NCBI GenBank assembly: GCA_959608625.1
Contig: CAUHQV010000001.1
Location: 1-64,000, forward strand
Reading direction: 5' to 3'
Length of the DNA stretch: 64,000 nt
From: an uncultured Flavobacteriales bacterium
Lineage (GTDB): Bacteria > Bacteroidota > Bacteroidia > Flavobacteriales > UBA1820
Shown: positions 7,180 to 15,655 of the stretch, in pieces
Layout of the letters: each line of letters begins with the position of its first letter
Numbering within the stretch: the stretch's first letter is position 1
Notes under the pieces: model-generated
What the model was told of the DNA's origin: nothing
The model's input: only the letters and a program-made list of their open reading frames with translations
Database searches by the model: none
Position numbers and translations under genes: made by a program

Positions 7180-9504
7180 ATGTCCTATTTGGATGAACTG
7201 AACCAGGCGCAGCGGGCCGCGGTGGAATGCACCGAAGGCCCGATGATGATTATCGCCGGAGCGGGTTCCGGCAAAACGCGGGTGCTTACCTACCGGATCG
7301 CCCATCTGATAAGCAGGGGGATTTCCCCTTTCAATATCCTGGCGCTTACCTTTACCAACAAGGCAGCCCGCGAGATGCAGTCGCGCATATCCACTATGGT
7401 CGGGTATTCCGATGCGCAGGCCTTGTGGATGGGGACGTTCCATTCCGTATTTGCGCGGATACTTCGCGCCGAGGCGCACCGGCTGGGCTTCCCTTCCAAC
7501 TTCACGATATACGATTCCGACGATTCGCTGCGTCTTATCACGCAGATCATCAAGGATATGCAGCTGGACAAGGATATTTACAAGCCCAAGCAGATACAGG
7601 GCCGGATATCCTCGCTGAAGAACAATCTAATCACCGTCAATGCGTACGAGCATTATCCGGAATGTTCCGAAGCGGACGACGCCGCCCGGCGCCCGAAATT
7701 CCTCGACGTGTACCGCCAGTATGTGGAGCGTTGCTTTAAAGCGGGCGCGATGGATTTCGACGACCTGCTGCTGCGCACCAACGAGCTTCTGGCTCGTTTT
7801 CCGGACGTGCTGGCCAAATACCAGGACCGTTTCCGGTATATCTTGGTGGACGAGTACCAGGACACCAACCATTCGCAGTACCTGATCGTCAAGGCGCTTG
7901 CCGACCTCTACCAGAATATCTGTGTCGTGGGGGACGATGCGCAGAGCATCTATTCGTTCCGCGGGGCCAATATCGCCAATATCCTCCATTTCAACCGGGA
8001 TTACCCCAACGCCCGCATTTTCAAGCTGGAACAGAATTACCGTTCGACCAAAAACATCGTGGCGGCCGCCAACAGCGTGATCGCCAAGAACCGGGACAAG
8101 CTCGAGAAAAGCGTGTGGACGACCAACGAGGACGGGGACAAGGTCAAAGTGGTGCGGAATATCTCCGACGGGGACGAGGCCTATTACATCGCCCGGACCA
8201 TCAAATCGTTCAAGGAGGACGATGAAAACCTCCGGCACGAGGATTTTGCCATACTGTACCGCACCAATGCGCAAAGCCGCGCCATAGAGGACGCCTTGCG
8301 GCGGCACAATATCCCGTACCGGATATGGGGCGGACAGTCGTTCTACGCCCGCAAGGAGATCAAGGATGCGCTGGCCTATATGCGCCTGGCGGTGAACCCG
8401 AAAGACGAGGAAGCCCTTTTGCGGGTGATCAACTACCCGGCCCGGGGAATAGGCGATACGACATTGAACAAACTGACCGTGGCGGCCAATCATTACGAAC
8501 GTACGGTTTTCGAAGTGATAAAGAACCTCGACCGGCTGCCCCAGTTGGGTATCAATGCCGGTACGCAGGCCAAACTGGATGCCTTTGCCACGATGATCGA
8601 GGCCTTCGGGGTGTATGCGTCGACCGAAGACGCGTTCGCCGCGGCGGAAAAGATCCTGCGGGAGTCCGGTATCATCGCCCTGATGAGTTCCGCCACCGAT
8701 CCGGAGGATGTGGCGCGCTATGAGAACGTACAGGAACTGGCCAACAGTATCCGGGACTTTGTCGAAAGCCAGAAAGAAATAGCCGACGAGGATTCCTCGC
8801 TTTCCACTTTCGTCCAGCAGGTAGCCTTGCTTACCGATATGGACCGGGGGGATACCAGCGATACCGACCGGGTGGCACTGATGACGGTACATATGGCCAA
8901 AGGGCTGGAGTTCAAAACCGTATTCGTGGCCGGTATGGAGGAAAATCTGTTTCCCAGCCTGATGAGCTCCTCTACCCGGGAGGAGATCGAGGAGGAGCGC
9001 CGTTTGTTCTATGTGGCCCTTACCCGGGCCGAGCAGCGGGCTATCCTTACCTATGCCGAGCAGCGATACCGCTGGGGAAAACTCACCGACGGGGAACTGT
9101 CCCGTTTTGTAGATGAGATAGACGACAACTACCTCGAATTTTCCGTACCCAAGGAAATGCGCCGCAATGTGACTTCGGTGTTGGATGCGGGGATATTCGG
9201 GCAGGCGCCCGAGGGAGCCGCCCCCTCTCCGTTCCGCCGCCGGGGCGAATCGGCAGACTCAGGTTCCTATGGGAAAAGCTACAAACCCCGCAGCCTCAAG
9301 CCGATCGGGTCGGCTTCCGCTTCGGCGGCCGGAGGTGGGGAGACCGATCTTTCGACGGGTCAGCGCGTGCGCCACGACCGTTTCGGCGACGGGACGGTGG
9401 TTACGGTGGAAGGCTCGGGCGCGGAGGCCAAAGCGACGATCGAGTTCGACAACATAGGAATAAAGAAAATGTTACTTAAATTTGCGAAGATTCAAAAGAT
9501 ATAG
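7180..9504 (+). CDS. UvrD/PcrA-type superfamily I DNA helicase
   Basis: This 774-residue 3'-5' DNA helicase opens with the Q motif (LNQAQRAAV) and Walker A AGAGSGKT (residues 26-33). Motif Ia (LTFTNKAAREM), Walker B (LVDEYQDTN), motif III (VGDDAQSIYSFRGA), motif IV (LEQNYRS), motif V (VALMTVHMAKGLEFKTVFVAG) and motif VI (LFYVALTRAE) follow in order. The C-terminus (about 700-774) carries a Tudor-like segment (GQRVRHDRFGDGTVV) that in PcrA/UvrD binds RNA polymerase. It unwinds DNA in nucleotide-excision and mismatch repair and in transcription-coupled repair. It heads an operon with the DUF4290 gene (3-base gap), murA and an exported protein. Confidence 0.95.
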   Translation: MSYLDELNQAQRAAVECTEGPMMIIAGAGSGKTRVLTYRIAHLISRGISPFNILALTFTNKAAREMQSRISTMVGYSDAQALWMGTFHSVFARILRAEAHRLGFPSNFTIYDSDDSLRLITQIIKDMQLDKDIYKPKQIQGRISSLKNNLITVNAYEHYPECSEADDAARRPKFLDVYRQYVERCFKAGAMDFDDLLLRTNELLARFPDVLAKYQDRFRYILVDEYQDTNHSQYLIVKALADLYQNICVVGDDAQSIYSFRGANIANILHFNRDYPNARIFKLEQNYRSTKNIVAAANSVIAKNRDKLEKSVWTTNEDGDKVKVVRNISDGDEAYYIARTIKSFKEDDENLRHEDFAILYRTNAQSRAIEDALRRHNIPYRIWGGQSFYARKEIKDALAYMRLAVNPKDEEALLRVINYPARGIGDTTLNKLTVAANHYERTVFEVIKNLDRLPQLGINAGTQAKLDAFATMIEAFGVYASTEDAFAAAEKILRESGIIALMSSATDPEDVARYENVQELANSIRDFVESQKEIADEDSSLSTFVQQVALLTDMDRGDTSDTDRVALMTVHMAKGLEFKTVFVAGMEENLFPSLMSSSTREEIEEERRLFYVALTRAEQRAILTYAEQRYRWGKLTDGELSRFVDEIDDNYLEFSVPKEMRRNVTSVLDAGIFGQAPEGAAPSPFRRRGESADSGSYGKSYKPRSLKPIGSASASAAGGGETDLSTGQRVRHDRFGDGTVVTVEGSGAEAKATIEFDNIGIKKMLLKFAKIQKI

Positions 9505-9507
9505 AGA

Positions 9508-10218
9508 ATGGCAGGACTGACAGAACACGAACACCTCGGGTTTTCATATAATACCGAACGCGAAAAGTTGAAGATACCCGAATATGGGCGCACCCTCCAA
9601 CAGATGGTGGACTATTGCGTGCAGATCGAAGACCGCCAGGAGCGCAATCAGGCCGCCCGGATGATCATCGACGTGATGGGCGAAATAAACCCCCACCTGC
9701 GCAACGTGCCGGATTTCCAGCACAAGCTGTGGGACCAGCTTTTCATCATGTCCGATTTTGCGATAGACATCGATTCTCCGTTCCCGATCCCGACCCGGGA
9801 CACGTTCCTGGCGCCGCCCGATAAATTGGAATATCCGAAAGTGTTGGATAAATACCGCTATTACGGGCATTATATCCGGGGATTGATCGACGTGGCCTGC
9901 GAGATGGAAGATGAAGACCGCAAGGAGGCCCTTCTGATCGCTATTGCCAAGCACATGAAAAAATCCTATATTGCCTGGAACAAGGATTCGGTGGAGGATT
10001 ATGTGATCTTCGGCCATATGGAAGAACTTTCGGCCGGCCGGGTAGATGTGGAGAAACTAAAACTCCATTTACCGGACGGGGAACTCGGTACGCCGAACCC
10101 CCAGGGAATCCCGATGCAGAAAAAGCGTTTCGTCCAGAACAACAACGGCCAGCGCCCGCGGATGAACAAGCCCCAGCAACGCGGCAAAGGACAGGGTAAC
10201 AACGGAGGAAACAAATAA
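9508..10218 (+). CDS. DUF4290 family protein
   Basis: This 236-residue cytoplasmic protein is recognised as DUF4290, a Bacteroidota-restricted family of unknown function. The segment FSYNTEREKLKIPEYGRTLQ leads into MVDYC, and the body is rich in acidic helices. The C-terminal 50 residues (about 187-236) are low in complexity, basic and rich in Gln, Asn, Pro and Gly, probably a disordered and possibly nucleic-acid-binding tail. It lies between the UvrD helicase (3 bases) and murA (18 bases), an arrangement that suggests co-transcription but gives no functional link. Confidence 0.85.
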   Translation: MAGLTEHEHLGFSYNTEREKLKIPEYGRTLQQMVDYCVQIEDRQERNQAARMIIDVMGEINPHLRNVPDFQHKLWDQLFIMSDFAIDIDSPFPIPTRDTFLAPPDKLEYPKVLDKYRYYGHYIRGLIDVACEMEDEDRKEALLIAIAKHMKKSYIAWNKDSVEDYVIFGHMEELSAGRVDVEKLKLHLPDGELGTPNPQGIPMQKKRFVQNNNGQRPRMNKPQQRGKGQGNNGGNK

Positions 10219-10236
10219 CAGCTAACGACAAAAGAC

Positions 10237-11544
10237 ATGGGTTCATTCAGGATACAGGGAGGAACGGAACTCTCCGGTGAGATAACCCCGCAGGGGGCCA
10301 AGAACGAAGCGCTGCAGGTGATCAGCGCTGTGTTACTCACCCGGGAGCCGGTGGAGATCAGCAATGTTCCGGATATACAGGACGTCAATATCCTGATCGA
10401 AATGCTGGCCGCTTTGGGAGTCAAAATTTCGATGAAAGCCCCGGGGACTTTTGTATTCCAGGCCGATGAGGTGGATGTGGATTACCTCCGCACGGAGGCA
10501 GGTAAGGAGCAAGGGCGGCGCCTCCGGGGCTCGATCATGATTCTCGGCCCGCTTTTGGCCCGTTTCGGAAGGGGGTACATCCCCAAGCCGGGCGGGGACA
10601 AAATAGGCCGCCGGCGTGTCGATACCCACTTCGACGGGTTCATCGCATTGGGGGCAAAATTCGTATACGACCCCGATACCAAATTCTATTCCATCGAGGC
10701 CCCCCGGTTGAAGGGCTCCTATATGCTGCTCGACGAGGCTTCGGTCACCGGTACGGCCAATATCATCATGGCGTCCGTGCTGGCTGAGGGGACCACTACG
10801 ATCTACAATGCCGCCTGCGAACCCTATGTGCAACAGCTTTGCCGGATGCTGGTATCGATGGGGGCCAATATTTCCGGATTGGGCTCCAACCTGCTTACCA
10901 TCCGGGGCGTGGAGGAACTCCACGGGTGCTGCCACCGGATACTGGCCGATATGCTGGACGTGGGCTCCTGGATGGGGCTGGCCGCGATGACGCATTCCGA
11001 TGTCACGATCAAAAACGTCGACTGGGACAATTTGGGACAGATACCCCGGGTATTCGAACGGTTGGGTATCCAACTCATTCGTCAGGAGGCCGATATGTAT
11101 ATTCCCCGGCAGGATATTTACGAACCGAAGAATTTTATCGACGGGTCGATATTAACGGTGTCCGATGCCCCGTGGCCCGGATTTACGCCGGACTTGCTGA
11201 GCATTATTCTCGTTTTGGCCACCCAGGCGCGGGGGAGTGTGCTCATCCACCAAAAAATGTTCGAGAGCCGCCTGTTCTTTGTGGATAAGCTGATCGATAT
11301 GGGGGCGAAGATCATCCTTTGCGATCCGCACCGGGCGACGGTGATCGGGCTCGAAAAATACCATTCGCTCCGCGGGGCAGTGATGGTCTCCCCGGATATC
11401 CGCGCTGGGAACGCTTTGCTCATCGCCGCGCTTTCGGCCCGGGGGGAAAGCGTGATCCACAATATCGAGCAGATAGACCGGGGGTACGAACATATAGAAG
11501 AACGGCTCAAATCGCTGGGGGCCGTAATAGAGCGCGAAGAATGA
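10237..11544 (+). CDS. murA: UDP-N-acetylglucosamine 1-carboxyvinyltransferase
   Basis: This 435-residue MurA transfers enolpyruvate from phosphoenolpyruvate to UDP-GlcNAc, the first committed step of peptidoglycan synthesis. It has the two inside-out alpha/beta domains, the N-terminal G(A)KNEAL segment (Lys for PEP binding) and the loop PKPGGDKIGRRRVDTH. In that loop the position of E. coli Cys115, alkylated by fosfomycin, is Asp121 (codon 10597-10599). Natural Cys-to-Asp MurAs (Mycobacterium, Chlamydia, Borrelia) are active and fosfomycin-insensitive, so the same is expected here. Its stop overlaps the start of the next gene (ATGA). Confidence 0.96.
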   Translation: MGSFRIQGGTELSGEITPQGAKNEALQVISAVLLTREPVEISNVPDIQDVNILIEMLAALGVKISMKAPGTFVFQADEVDVDYLRTEAGKEQGRRLRGSIMILGPLLARFGRGYIPKPGGDKIGRRRVDTHFDGFIALGAKFVYDPDTKFYSIEAPRLKGSYMLLDEASVTGTANIIMASVLAEGTTTIYNAACEPYVQQLCRMLVSMGANISGLGSNLLTIRGVEELHGCCHRILADMLDVGSWMGLAAMTHSDVTIKNVDWDNLGQIPRVFERLGIQLIRQEADMYIPRQDIYEPKNFIDGSILTVSDAPWPGFTPDLLSIILVLATQARGSVLIHQKMFESRLFFVDKLIDMGAKIILCDPHRATVIGLEKYHSLRGAVMVSPDIRAGNALLIAALSARGESVIHNIEQIDRGYEHIEERLKSLGAVIEREE

Positions 11545-12140
11545 AAACGGTAAAATATCTGATATTATTTTTTGGAGCCCTGTGCCTGTGTCCAAAAATG
11601 CAGGCCCAGGCTTTGGTCGATACGGCCCTGGTCGAAATGGCCCGGGCCGATGTCGAGATGTACGATATCCCGCAGGTGGAAAGCCTGACAGAGCCCGGAA
11701 TCGTCCGCAGCCGGTATAATACGGCTTATCCGAAGTCCTGGGAGATAAAGGACGCCTCGCTGACCAATGGGCAGGGGGCGATCAATTTCTTTATCGTACG
11801 GCTCCAGGGAAAACTGCAGAAGAACGAGTCGGCCAATACGTTCCACGATAAGAAAACCCACGAAGGGATCGCTAAGGGCTTCGAAGCGGAATATGCGGCT
11901 TCATCCTATTTCCGGACGGCCGATGGGAAAAATGTCCTGCGGATCGATATGCGCCGCAAAAAAGGTACCAGGGAGGATTATGTCTGTGTTTATTTCGTAC
12001 AGTTGAATTCTTCGTTGATGGTCAGTTCCACGGCGGTAGTACCCGCTTCCGGATTTCCCGATACGGACGCGTTTCAGGAGGCCGTGGGGAAATATTTGGT
12101 GTTGTACGACGCGATGGTGAAAAATATTGCCCGGCGCTGA
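11541..12140 (+). CDS. Exported protein of unknown function
   Basis: The start at 11541 overlaps the murA stop and gives a 199-residue protein with a signal peptide (KTVKYLILFFGALCLCPKMQAQA). I do not recognise the family. The mature part is mixed alpha/beta, with conserved-looking segments RSRYNTAYPKSWEIKD and the RIDMRRKKGTREDYVCVYFV strand. An upstream in-frame ATG (11319) lies inside murA and is rejected. Translational coupling to murA hints at a cell-envelope role, which is inference only. A terminator follows at 12178-12217. Confidence 0.7.
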   Translation: MKTVKYLILFFGALCLCPKMQAQALVDTALVEMARADVEMYDIPQVESLTEPGIVRSRYNTAYPKSWEIKDASLTNGQGAINFFIVRLQGKLQKNESANTFHDKKTHEGIAKGFEAEYAASSYFRTADGKNVLRIDMRRKKGTREDYVCVYFVQLNSSLMVSSTAVVPASGFPDTDAFQEAVGKYLVLYDAMVKNIARR

Positions 12141-12177
12141 ATTTTCCGGTCAAAAAGTCAGCCCGGGTAGAAAATAG

Positions 12178-12217
12178 GGAAAAAGGAATGACATTTTGCC
12201 TTTTTCCTTCTTTTTTT
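12178..12217 (+). terminator. Terminator of the uvrD-murA operon
   Basis: A 9-bp stem GGAAAAAGG/CCTTTTTCC (12178-12186 with 12199-12207) is followed by a T-rich tract ending in seven T (12211-12217). It closes the operon before grpE. Confidence 0.75.
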
Positions 12218-12271
12218 GTTCCTATGGCAGGGTTTTTGCAAGAGAAGTTTTAGAGAATAAAAAGATAGATC

Positions 12272-12826
12272 ATGAAGCATAATAAAGAAGAAAAAGAGGA
12301 GCAACTCAATGGGCATGCTCCGCAGGAAAATGCCGACAATCTGGCCCAACCCGCGGACGATGCGGCTGAAACTCCTGCACAACCGGACTATCAGCAGGAA
12401 TTGGCCAAACAAAAAGACGCCTATTTGCGCCTGTATGCCGAATTCGACAATTACAAAAAACGCACGGCCCGCGATAAGGCCGATTGGATAAAATTCGCTT
12501 CGTCCGATGTGCTGGAGGCGCTTTTGCCTGTGCTGGACGATTTCGAACGCGGACTGGCCGCCCAGGCCAAAGAGCATCCGGGATCGGCCGATACGGAAGG
12601 GTTTACGCTGATCTACCAGAAGCTATCCGAAACGCTCAAACAGAAAGGCCTGGTTGCTATCGATGTGAAGGCTGGCGACGATTTCAATGTCGATATCCAC
12701 GACGCGATAGCCCGGATACCGGCTCCGCAGGAGAAACTGAAAGGAAAGATCGTGGACGTGACCCAGAAGGGTTACAAATTGGGCGACCATGTGATCCGCT
12801 ACGCAAAAGTAGTGATGGGCGAATAA
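12272..12826 (+). CDS. grpE: Nucleotide exchange factor GrpE
   Basis: This 184-residue GrpE has an acidic, disordered N-terminus (about 1-45), a long alpha-helix containing the family segment YLRLYAEFDNYKKRTARDK, and a C-terminal beta-wing domain. That domain ends in DVTQKGYKLGDHVIRYAKVVMGE, which matches the GrpE signature (GYxLxxRVLRPAxVxV). It releases ADP from DnaK and so drives the chaperone cycle. It is followed after 41 bases by dnaJ, the usual Bacteroidota arrangement; dnaK is not in this window. Confidence 0.95.
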   Translation: MKHNKEEKEEQLNGHAPQENADNLAQPADDAAETPAQPDYQQELAKQKDAYLRLYAEFDNYKKRTARDKADWIKFASSDVLEALLPVLDDFERGLAAQAKEHPGSADTEGFTLIYQKLSETLKQKGLVAIDVKAGDDFNVDIHDAIARIPAPQEKLKGKIVDVTQKGYKLGDHVIRYAKVVMGE

Positions 12827-12867
12827 CGGAACCTGTCTGTTCGAAAAAGAAGAGAGGTGTATAAAAT

Positions 12868-14022
12868 ATGAAAAAAGATTATTACGAAATATTAGGCGTA
12901 CCCAAAGGCGCAACGGCGGACGAACTGAAAAAGGCGTACCGCAAGTTGGCGCTCAAATACCATCCGGACAAAAATCCCGGCGACAAACAGGCCGAGGAAA
13001 AATTCAAGGAAGCGGCCGAAGCATACGACGTGCTTTCCGATCCCGATAAGCGGGCTCGTTATGATCAGTTCGGCCACGCCGGAATGGGGGGTGGTGCAGA
13101 CGGAGGAGCCAGCGGGTTTGGCGGCGGTTATAGCTACCAGCATATGGATATAAACGATATATTCAGCCAGTTCGGGGATATTTTCGGCGATATGGGCTTC
13201 GGAGGTGGCGCCCGCAGCCATTCGCGCCGTTCGCGGGGCAGTGCTCCCGGTGTGCGGGGCAGCGACTTGCGTATCCGTGTGAGGGTATCGCTGGCGGAAA
13301 TAGCCAAAGGAGTCGAAAAAACGATCAAGATCGACCGGAAAGTCGCATCCAAGGATACGACTTACAAAACATGCCCGACATGTGGCGGTACGGGACAGAC
13401 GGTTCATATGCAGAATACGCCGTTCGGAGCTATGCAATCGGTCAGCGAATGCCATACGTGCGGCGGGACTGGCAAAGTGGTGGACAAACCCGGCGCTGGG
13501 GCCAATGCCCAGGGATTGGTGAGCCAGGCGGAAACGATCTCCGTGAAGATACCGGCCGGTGTGTCCGACGGGATGCAACTCCGCGTGGCCGGAAAAGGTA
13601 ATGCGGGGCCTATGGGTGGCCCGGCAGGAGACCTTATCGTATTGATAGAAGAATTGCCCGACGACGTTTTCGTGCGGGACGGTAACAACCTGCTTTACGA
13701 ATTGTATATCAGTTATCCGGAGGCTGTACTGGGCGAGAAGAAAGAGATACCGACCGTTGAGGGCAACAAGGTGCGTATTACATTGGATAAAGGGACTCAG
13801 GCCGGGAAGATATTACGGCTGAAAGGAAAAGGATTGCCTGAATTCCAGCGCGCCGGAAAAGGGGATATGCTGGTCTATGTAAATGTGTGGACTCCTCAAC
13901 ATTTGTCAAAGGAACAGGAGAAATTTTTCCGCACAGTTGTTTCCGCTCCTGAATTCGTACCGAATCCCACACCGGCACAGAAAAAATCTTTCCGGGAGCG
14001 GCTAAAAGAGATGTTCAGGTAA
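12868..14022 (+). CDS. dnaJ: Chaperone DnaJ with a reduced zinc domain
   Basis: This 384-residue type I Hsp40 has a J domain (1-70, HPD at 32-34), a Gly/Phe-rich linker (about 71-130), a cysteine domain and two C-terminal beta domains with the usual [14 protein letters not shown] and LRLKGKG segments. Canonical DnaJ has four CxxCxGxG repeats making two zinc centres. Only two are present here (CPTCGGTG, Cys169/172; CHTCGGTG, Cys195/198), matching repeats 2 and 3 (Zn centre II, needed for DnaK-dependent work). Repeat 1 is replaced by a SKDTTY stretch and repeat 4 by a Gly/Ala/Asn-rich stretch, so Zn centre I is absent. A bidirectional terminator follows the gene. Confidence 0.96.
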   Translation: MKKDYYEILGVPKGATADELKKAYRKLALKYHPDKNPGDKQAEEKFKEAAEAYDVLSDPDKRARYDQFGHAGMGGGADGGASGFGGGYSYQHMDINDIFSQFGDIFGDMGFGGGARSHSRRSRGSAPGVRGSDLRIRVRVSLAEIAKGVEKTIKIDRKVASKDTTYKTCPTCGGTGQTVHMQNTPFGAMQSVSECHTCGGTGKVVDKPGAGANAQGLVSQAETISVKIPAGVSDGMQLRVAGKGNAGPMGGPAGDLIVLIEELPDDVFVRDGNNLLYELYISYPEAVLGEKKEIPTVEGNKVRITLDKGTQAGKILRLKGKGLPEFQRAGKGDMLVYVNVWTPQHLSKEQEKFFRTVVSAPEFVPNPTPAQKKSFRERLKEMFR

Positions 14023-14042
14023 GGGCCTCGAAAAAATATGGC

Positions 14043-14075
14043 AAGAGTAATACGGAAACGTATTACTCTTTTTTG
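14043..14075 (+). terminator. Bidirectional terminator between dnaJ and the HTH gene
   Basis: A perfect 12-bp stem (14043-14054 with 14059-14070) with a GAAA tetraloop is followed by a T-tract for dnaJ. On the minus strand it runs into a weaker T-containing tail. The last codons and stop of the minus-strand HTH gene lie within the right-hand arm. Confidence 0.85.
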
Positions 14076-14338
14076 TTGTGCAAATTGAATACGGGCCCTT
14101 TTCCAAGCAGGATCCAAAGGGGCGAAATGTTGAAACTGAAACTCAGGAAATGAACGAGCATCAGGGGGGCGAAACGCTCGCCGTTCATGATTTTGGAAAG
14201 GTTCGCTTCTTTGTAGCCGGACAGTTTGCAGAATTCTTTCTGATTTTTCACCAGTCCCAATTCTATCAGCCTCTCTATGGCATTTACAACTCTGGACGTT
14301 ACTTCTCTTTGTATTTCTGGGTCTTTCAGCTTTGGCAT
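14063..14338 (-). CDS. XRE-like helix-turn-helix regulator of the phage cassette
   Basis: The 91-residue protein is a small helix-turn-helix DNA-binding protein. The HTH spans about residues 30-55 (KNQKEFCKLSGYKEANLSKIMNGER), and the short C-terminal segment NISPLWILLGKGP is typical of small phage-type XRE repressors. It is divergent from the phage-like operon across an AT-rich intergenic region and probably represses that operon and itself, as lysogeny repressors do. Its stop codon falls inside the dnaJ terminator stem. Confidence is high for DNA binding and moderate for the target. Confidence 0.75.
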   Translation of the reverse strand: MPKLKDPEIQREVTSRVVNAIERLIELGLVKNQKEFCKLSGYKEANLSKIMNGERFAPLMLVHFLSFSFNISPLWILLGKGPVFNLHNKKE

Positions 14339-14527
14339 AGTTTTATAATCATCTACTTTTTAACGGATGTAAAATTATATAAAAAAATATAGCGAAATGT
14401 ATATTTTCTTTATTTTTTGATTATGTTTATATTTTATAGTTTATTTCTATTATATTGATATTTTGAGCTTTATCGATCTCCTTAAATTTTTTTTATGATA
14501 ATGTTTTTCCGGATTGACAAAAAATGA

Positions 14528-14535
14528 TATATTTG
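14528..14535 (+). promoter_or_regulatory. -7 promoter element for the phage-like operon
   Basis: TATATTTG matches TAnnTTTG and implies transcription starting near 14542, with a leader of about 75 bases before the first ATG at 14617. Confidence 0.5.
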
Positions 14536-14544
14536 TAAGCAAAA

Positions 14545-14587
14545 TAGTACATAAATAGATATTATCGTACTAATTTGTCATACAAAT
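14545..14587. promoter_or_regulatory. Inverted repeats, candidate repressor operator
   Basis: TAGTAC (14545-14550) pairs with GTACTA (14567-14572). Immediately after, ATTTGT-CAT-ACAAAT (14573-14587) is a perfect 6-3-6 inverted repeat. Both overlap the predicted transcription start and early leader of the phage-like operon, a sensible site for the divergent HTH protein to act. The link to that protein is inferred from position only. Confidence 0.4.
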
Positions 14588-14616
14588 GTAATCAATAACT
14601 TTCAAAGTTTTTAATT

Positions 14617-14874
14617 ATGATGCGTAAAAGTAAGGAAAATCTTTTAATTTTAAAGTTAGAGTACCCGCCGGTTGAGGAATCGATATTAAAATATATCGAC
14701 TTCCCTTCGGAGTATCTTTTGCGAAAACGTTTGGAGCTATCCGATGAGGAAATCGTAACGATCCGCCAAGCTTATGGATACTACCAGGATACGGTGCGCG
14801 ACGTTTTGCAAGCGCGTCTGAAACATCTGAGGGATGTCCGGATCTTGCGTTCGGCAGCAGGAGTTAAATTGTAG
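14617..14874 (+). CDS. Small protein of unknown function, first gene of the cassette
   Basis: This 85-residue protein is not recognised. It is highly charged and predicted helical (EESILKYIDFPSEYLLRKR, then LSDEEIVTIRQAYGYYQD), with no signal peptide or Cys pairs. It is the first gene after the cassette promoter, a position where phages often carry small regulatory or DNA-binding proteins. Reading frame integrity and the same orientation as terL support it being real. Confidence 0.55.
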   Translation: MMRKSKENLLILKLEYPPVEESILKYIDFPSEYLLRKRLELSDEEIVTIRQAYGYYQDTVRDVLQARLKHLRDVRILRSAAGVKL

Positions 14875-14901
14875 GCTTTAAATTATCAAAAAATAAATAG
14901 T

Positions 14902-15168
14902 ATGTGCATTACCGAAGAAGAATTCCGCTGCGAACGGAAGCGCGCCATAGAAGTTTTAGAAGAGTTAAAAAAATTGGAGGCATCTTTCGAAATGGTAACC
15001 GTGAAAATAGATGCCAAAACAGTAAAGTCTTCTAAAAAAATAGCAATAAGTAATGCACATAAGCCTAGAAGAAAGCCGAATATTACGGCCGCGGGGACAG
15101 AGTTTTTTGATTTCTCCCTGAGAGAATTTTTTGAAGGCTTTGACTGCGGGGGAGGGAATATTTTTTGA
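14902..15168 (+). CDS. Small basic protein of unknown function
   Basis: This 88-residue protein has an N-terminal helix rich in Glu and Lys (ERKRAIEVLEELKKLEAS), a basic middle (AHKPRRKPNITAAG) and a short aromatic, Gly-rich end (EFFEGFDCGGGNIF). No family is recognised. It lies 27 bases after the 85-residue gene and just before the TerS-like gene. Its codons are visibly more A/T-ending than those of the flanking chromosome. Confidence 0.5.
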   Translation: MCITEEEFRCERKRAIEVLEELKKLEASFEMVTVKIDAKTVKSSKKIAISNAHKPRRKPNITAAGTEFFDFSLREFFEGFDCGGGNIF

Positions 15169-15190
15169 ATATATTATTTCTTTTATGATA

Positions 15191-15655
15191 ATGAAAAGGA
15201 TTAAAATGAAGCAGGAAACTAGTTTTGACCGGGAAAGGGTTAAGGAGATCATAGCCGAATGTTTTATCAAAGGCTATACGAAAGTAAGGACAGCAGAACG
15301 GGTATTGCGCTTGACGGGGGAGAAGATGTATCCCCGGAAACTCAATAAGTTGCTCGATGAAGTGCTCGCTACCTGGAGCCGAAAGGGTATAAAAGATAAA
15401 GTATTGATGCGGGCCGTCGAACTGAAGAAAATAGACGTCCGGGAATCGGAACTCTGGCAGGCGTGGGAGCAGTCCAAAGAAATGGACGACAATGCCGATG
15501 CAAGGTATTTGGCAGAACTCAGACGGTGTTCGGAGCAGCGGTCGAAATTATTGGGGCTGGCCGTAAAAGCGGCCGACCCTAAAGAGGAACAAAAGCGCCC
15601 GGCTGTGATCTGGAAAGAAAGCAAACAGTATGGAACTGACAAAAAAGCAGACTGA
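15191..15655 (+). CDS. Putative small terminase subunit (TerS-like)
   Basis: This protein of about 154 residues immediately precedes and overlaps (26 bases) the large terminase gene, the classic TerS position. The N-terminal half looks like a helical DNA-binding region (RVKEIIAECFIKGYTKVRTAERVL). The C-terminal half (DARYLAELRRCSEQRSKLLGL) resembles the oligomerising end seen in many Bacteroidota phage small terminases. The start is uncertain: ATGs at 15185, 15191 and 15206 are all in frame, and an ATG at 15131 is unlikely because it lies inside the previous gene. TerS would recognise DNA and recruit TerL to it. Confidence 0.5.
   Translation: MKRIKMKQETSFDRERVKEIIAECFIKGYTKVRTAERVLRLTGEKMYPRKLNKLLDEVLATWSRKGIKDKVLMRAVELKKIDVRESELWQAWEQSKEMDDNADARYLAELRRCSEQRSKLLGLAVKAADPKEEQKRPAVIWKESKQYGTDKKAD

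Larger units (their letters stand above)
14339..14616. other. AT-rich control region of the phage-like cassette
   Basis: This 278-base gene-free stretch is visibly much richer in A and T than the rest of the window, marking foreign origin or a promoter region. It holds a minus-strand TAATTTTA element (14370-14377) placed for the HTH gene, a plus-strand TATATTTG element (14528-14535) for the cassette, and inverted repeats just downstream that could be repressor operators. Confidence 0.6.
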
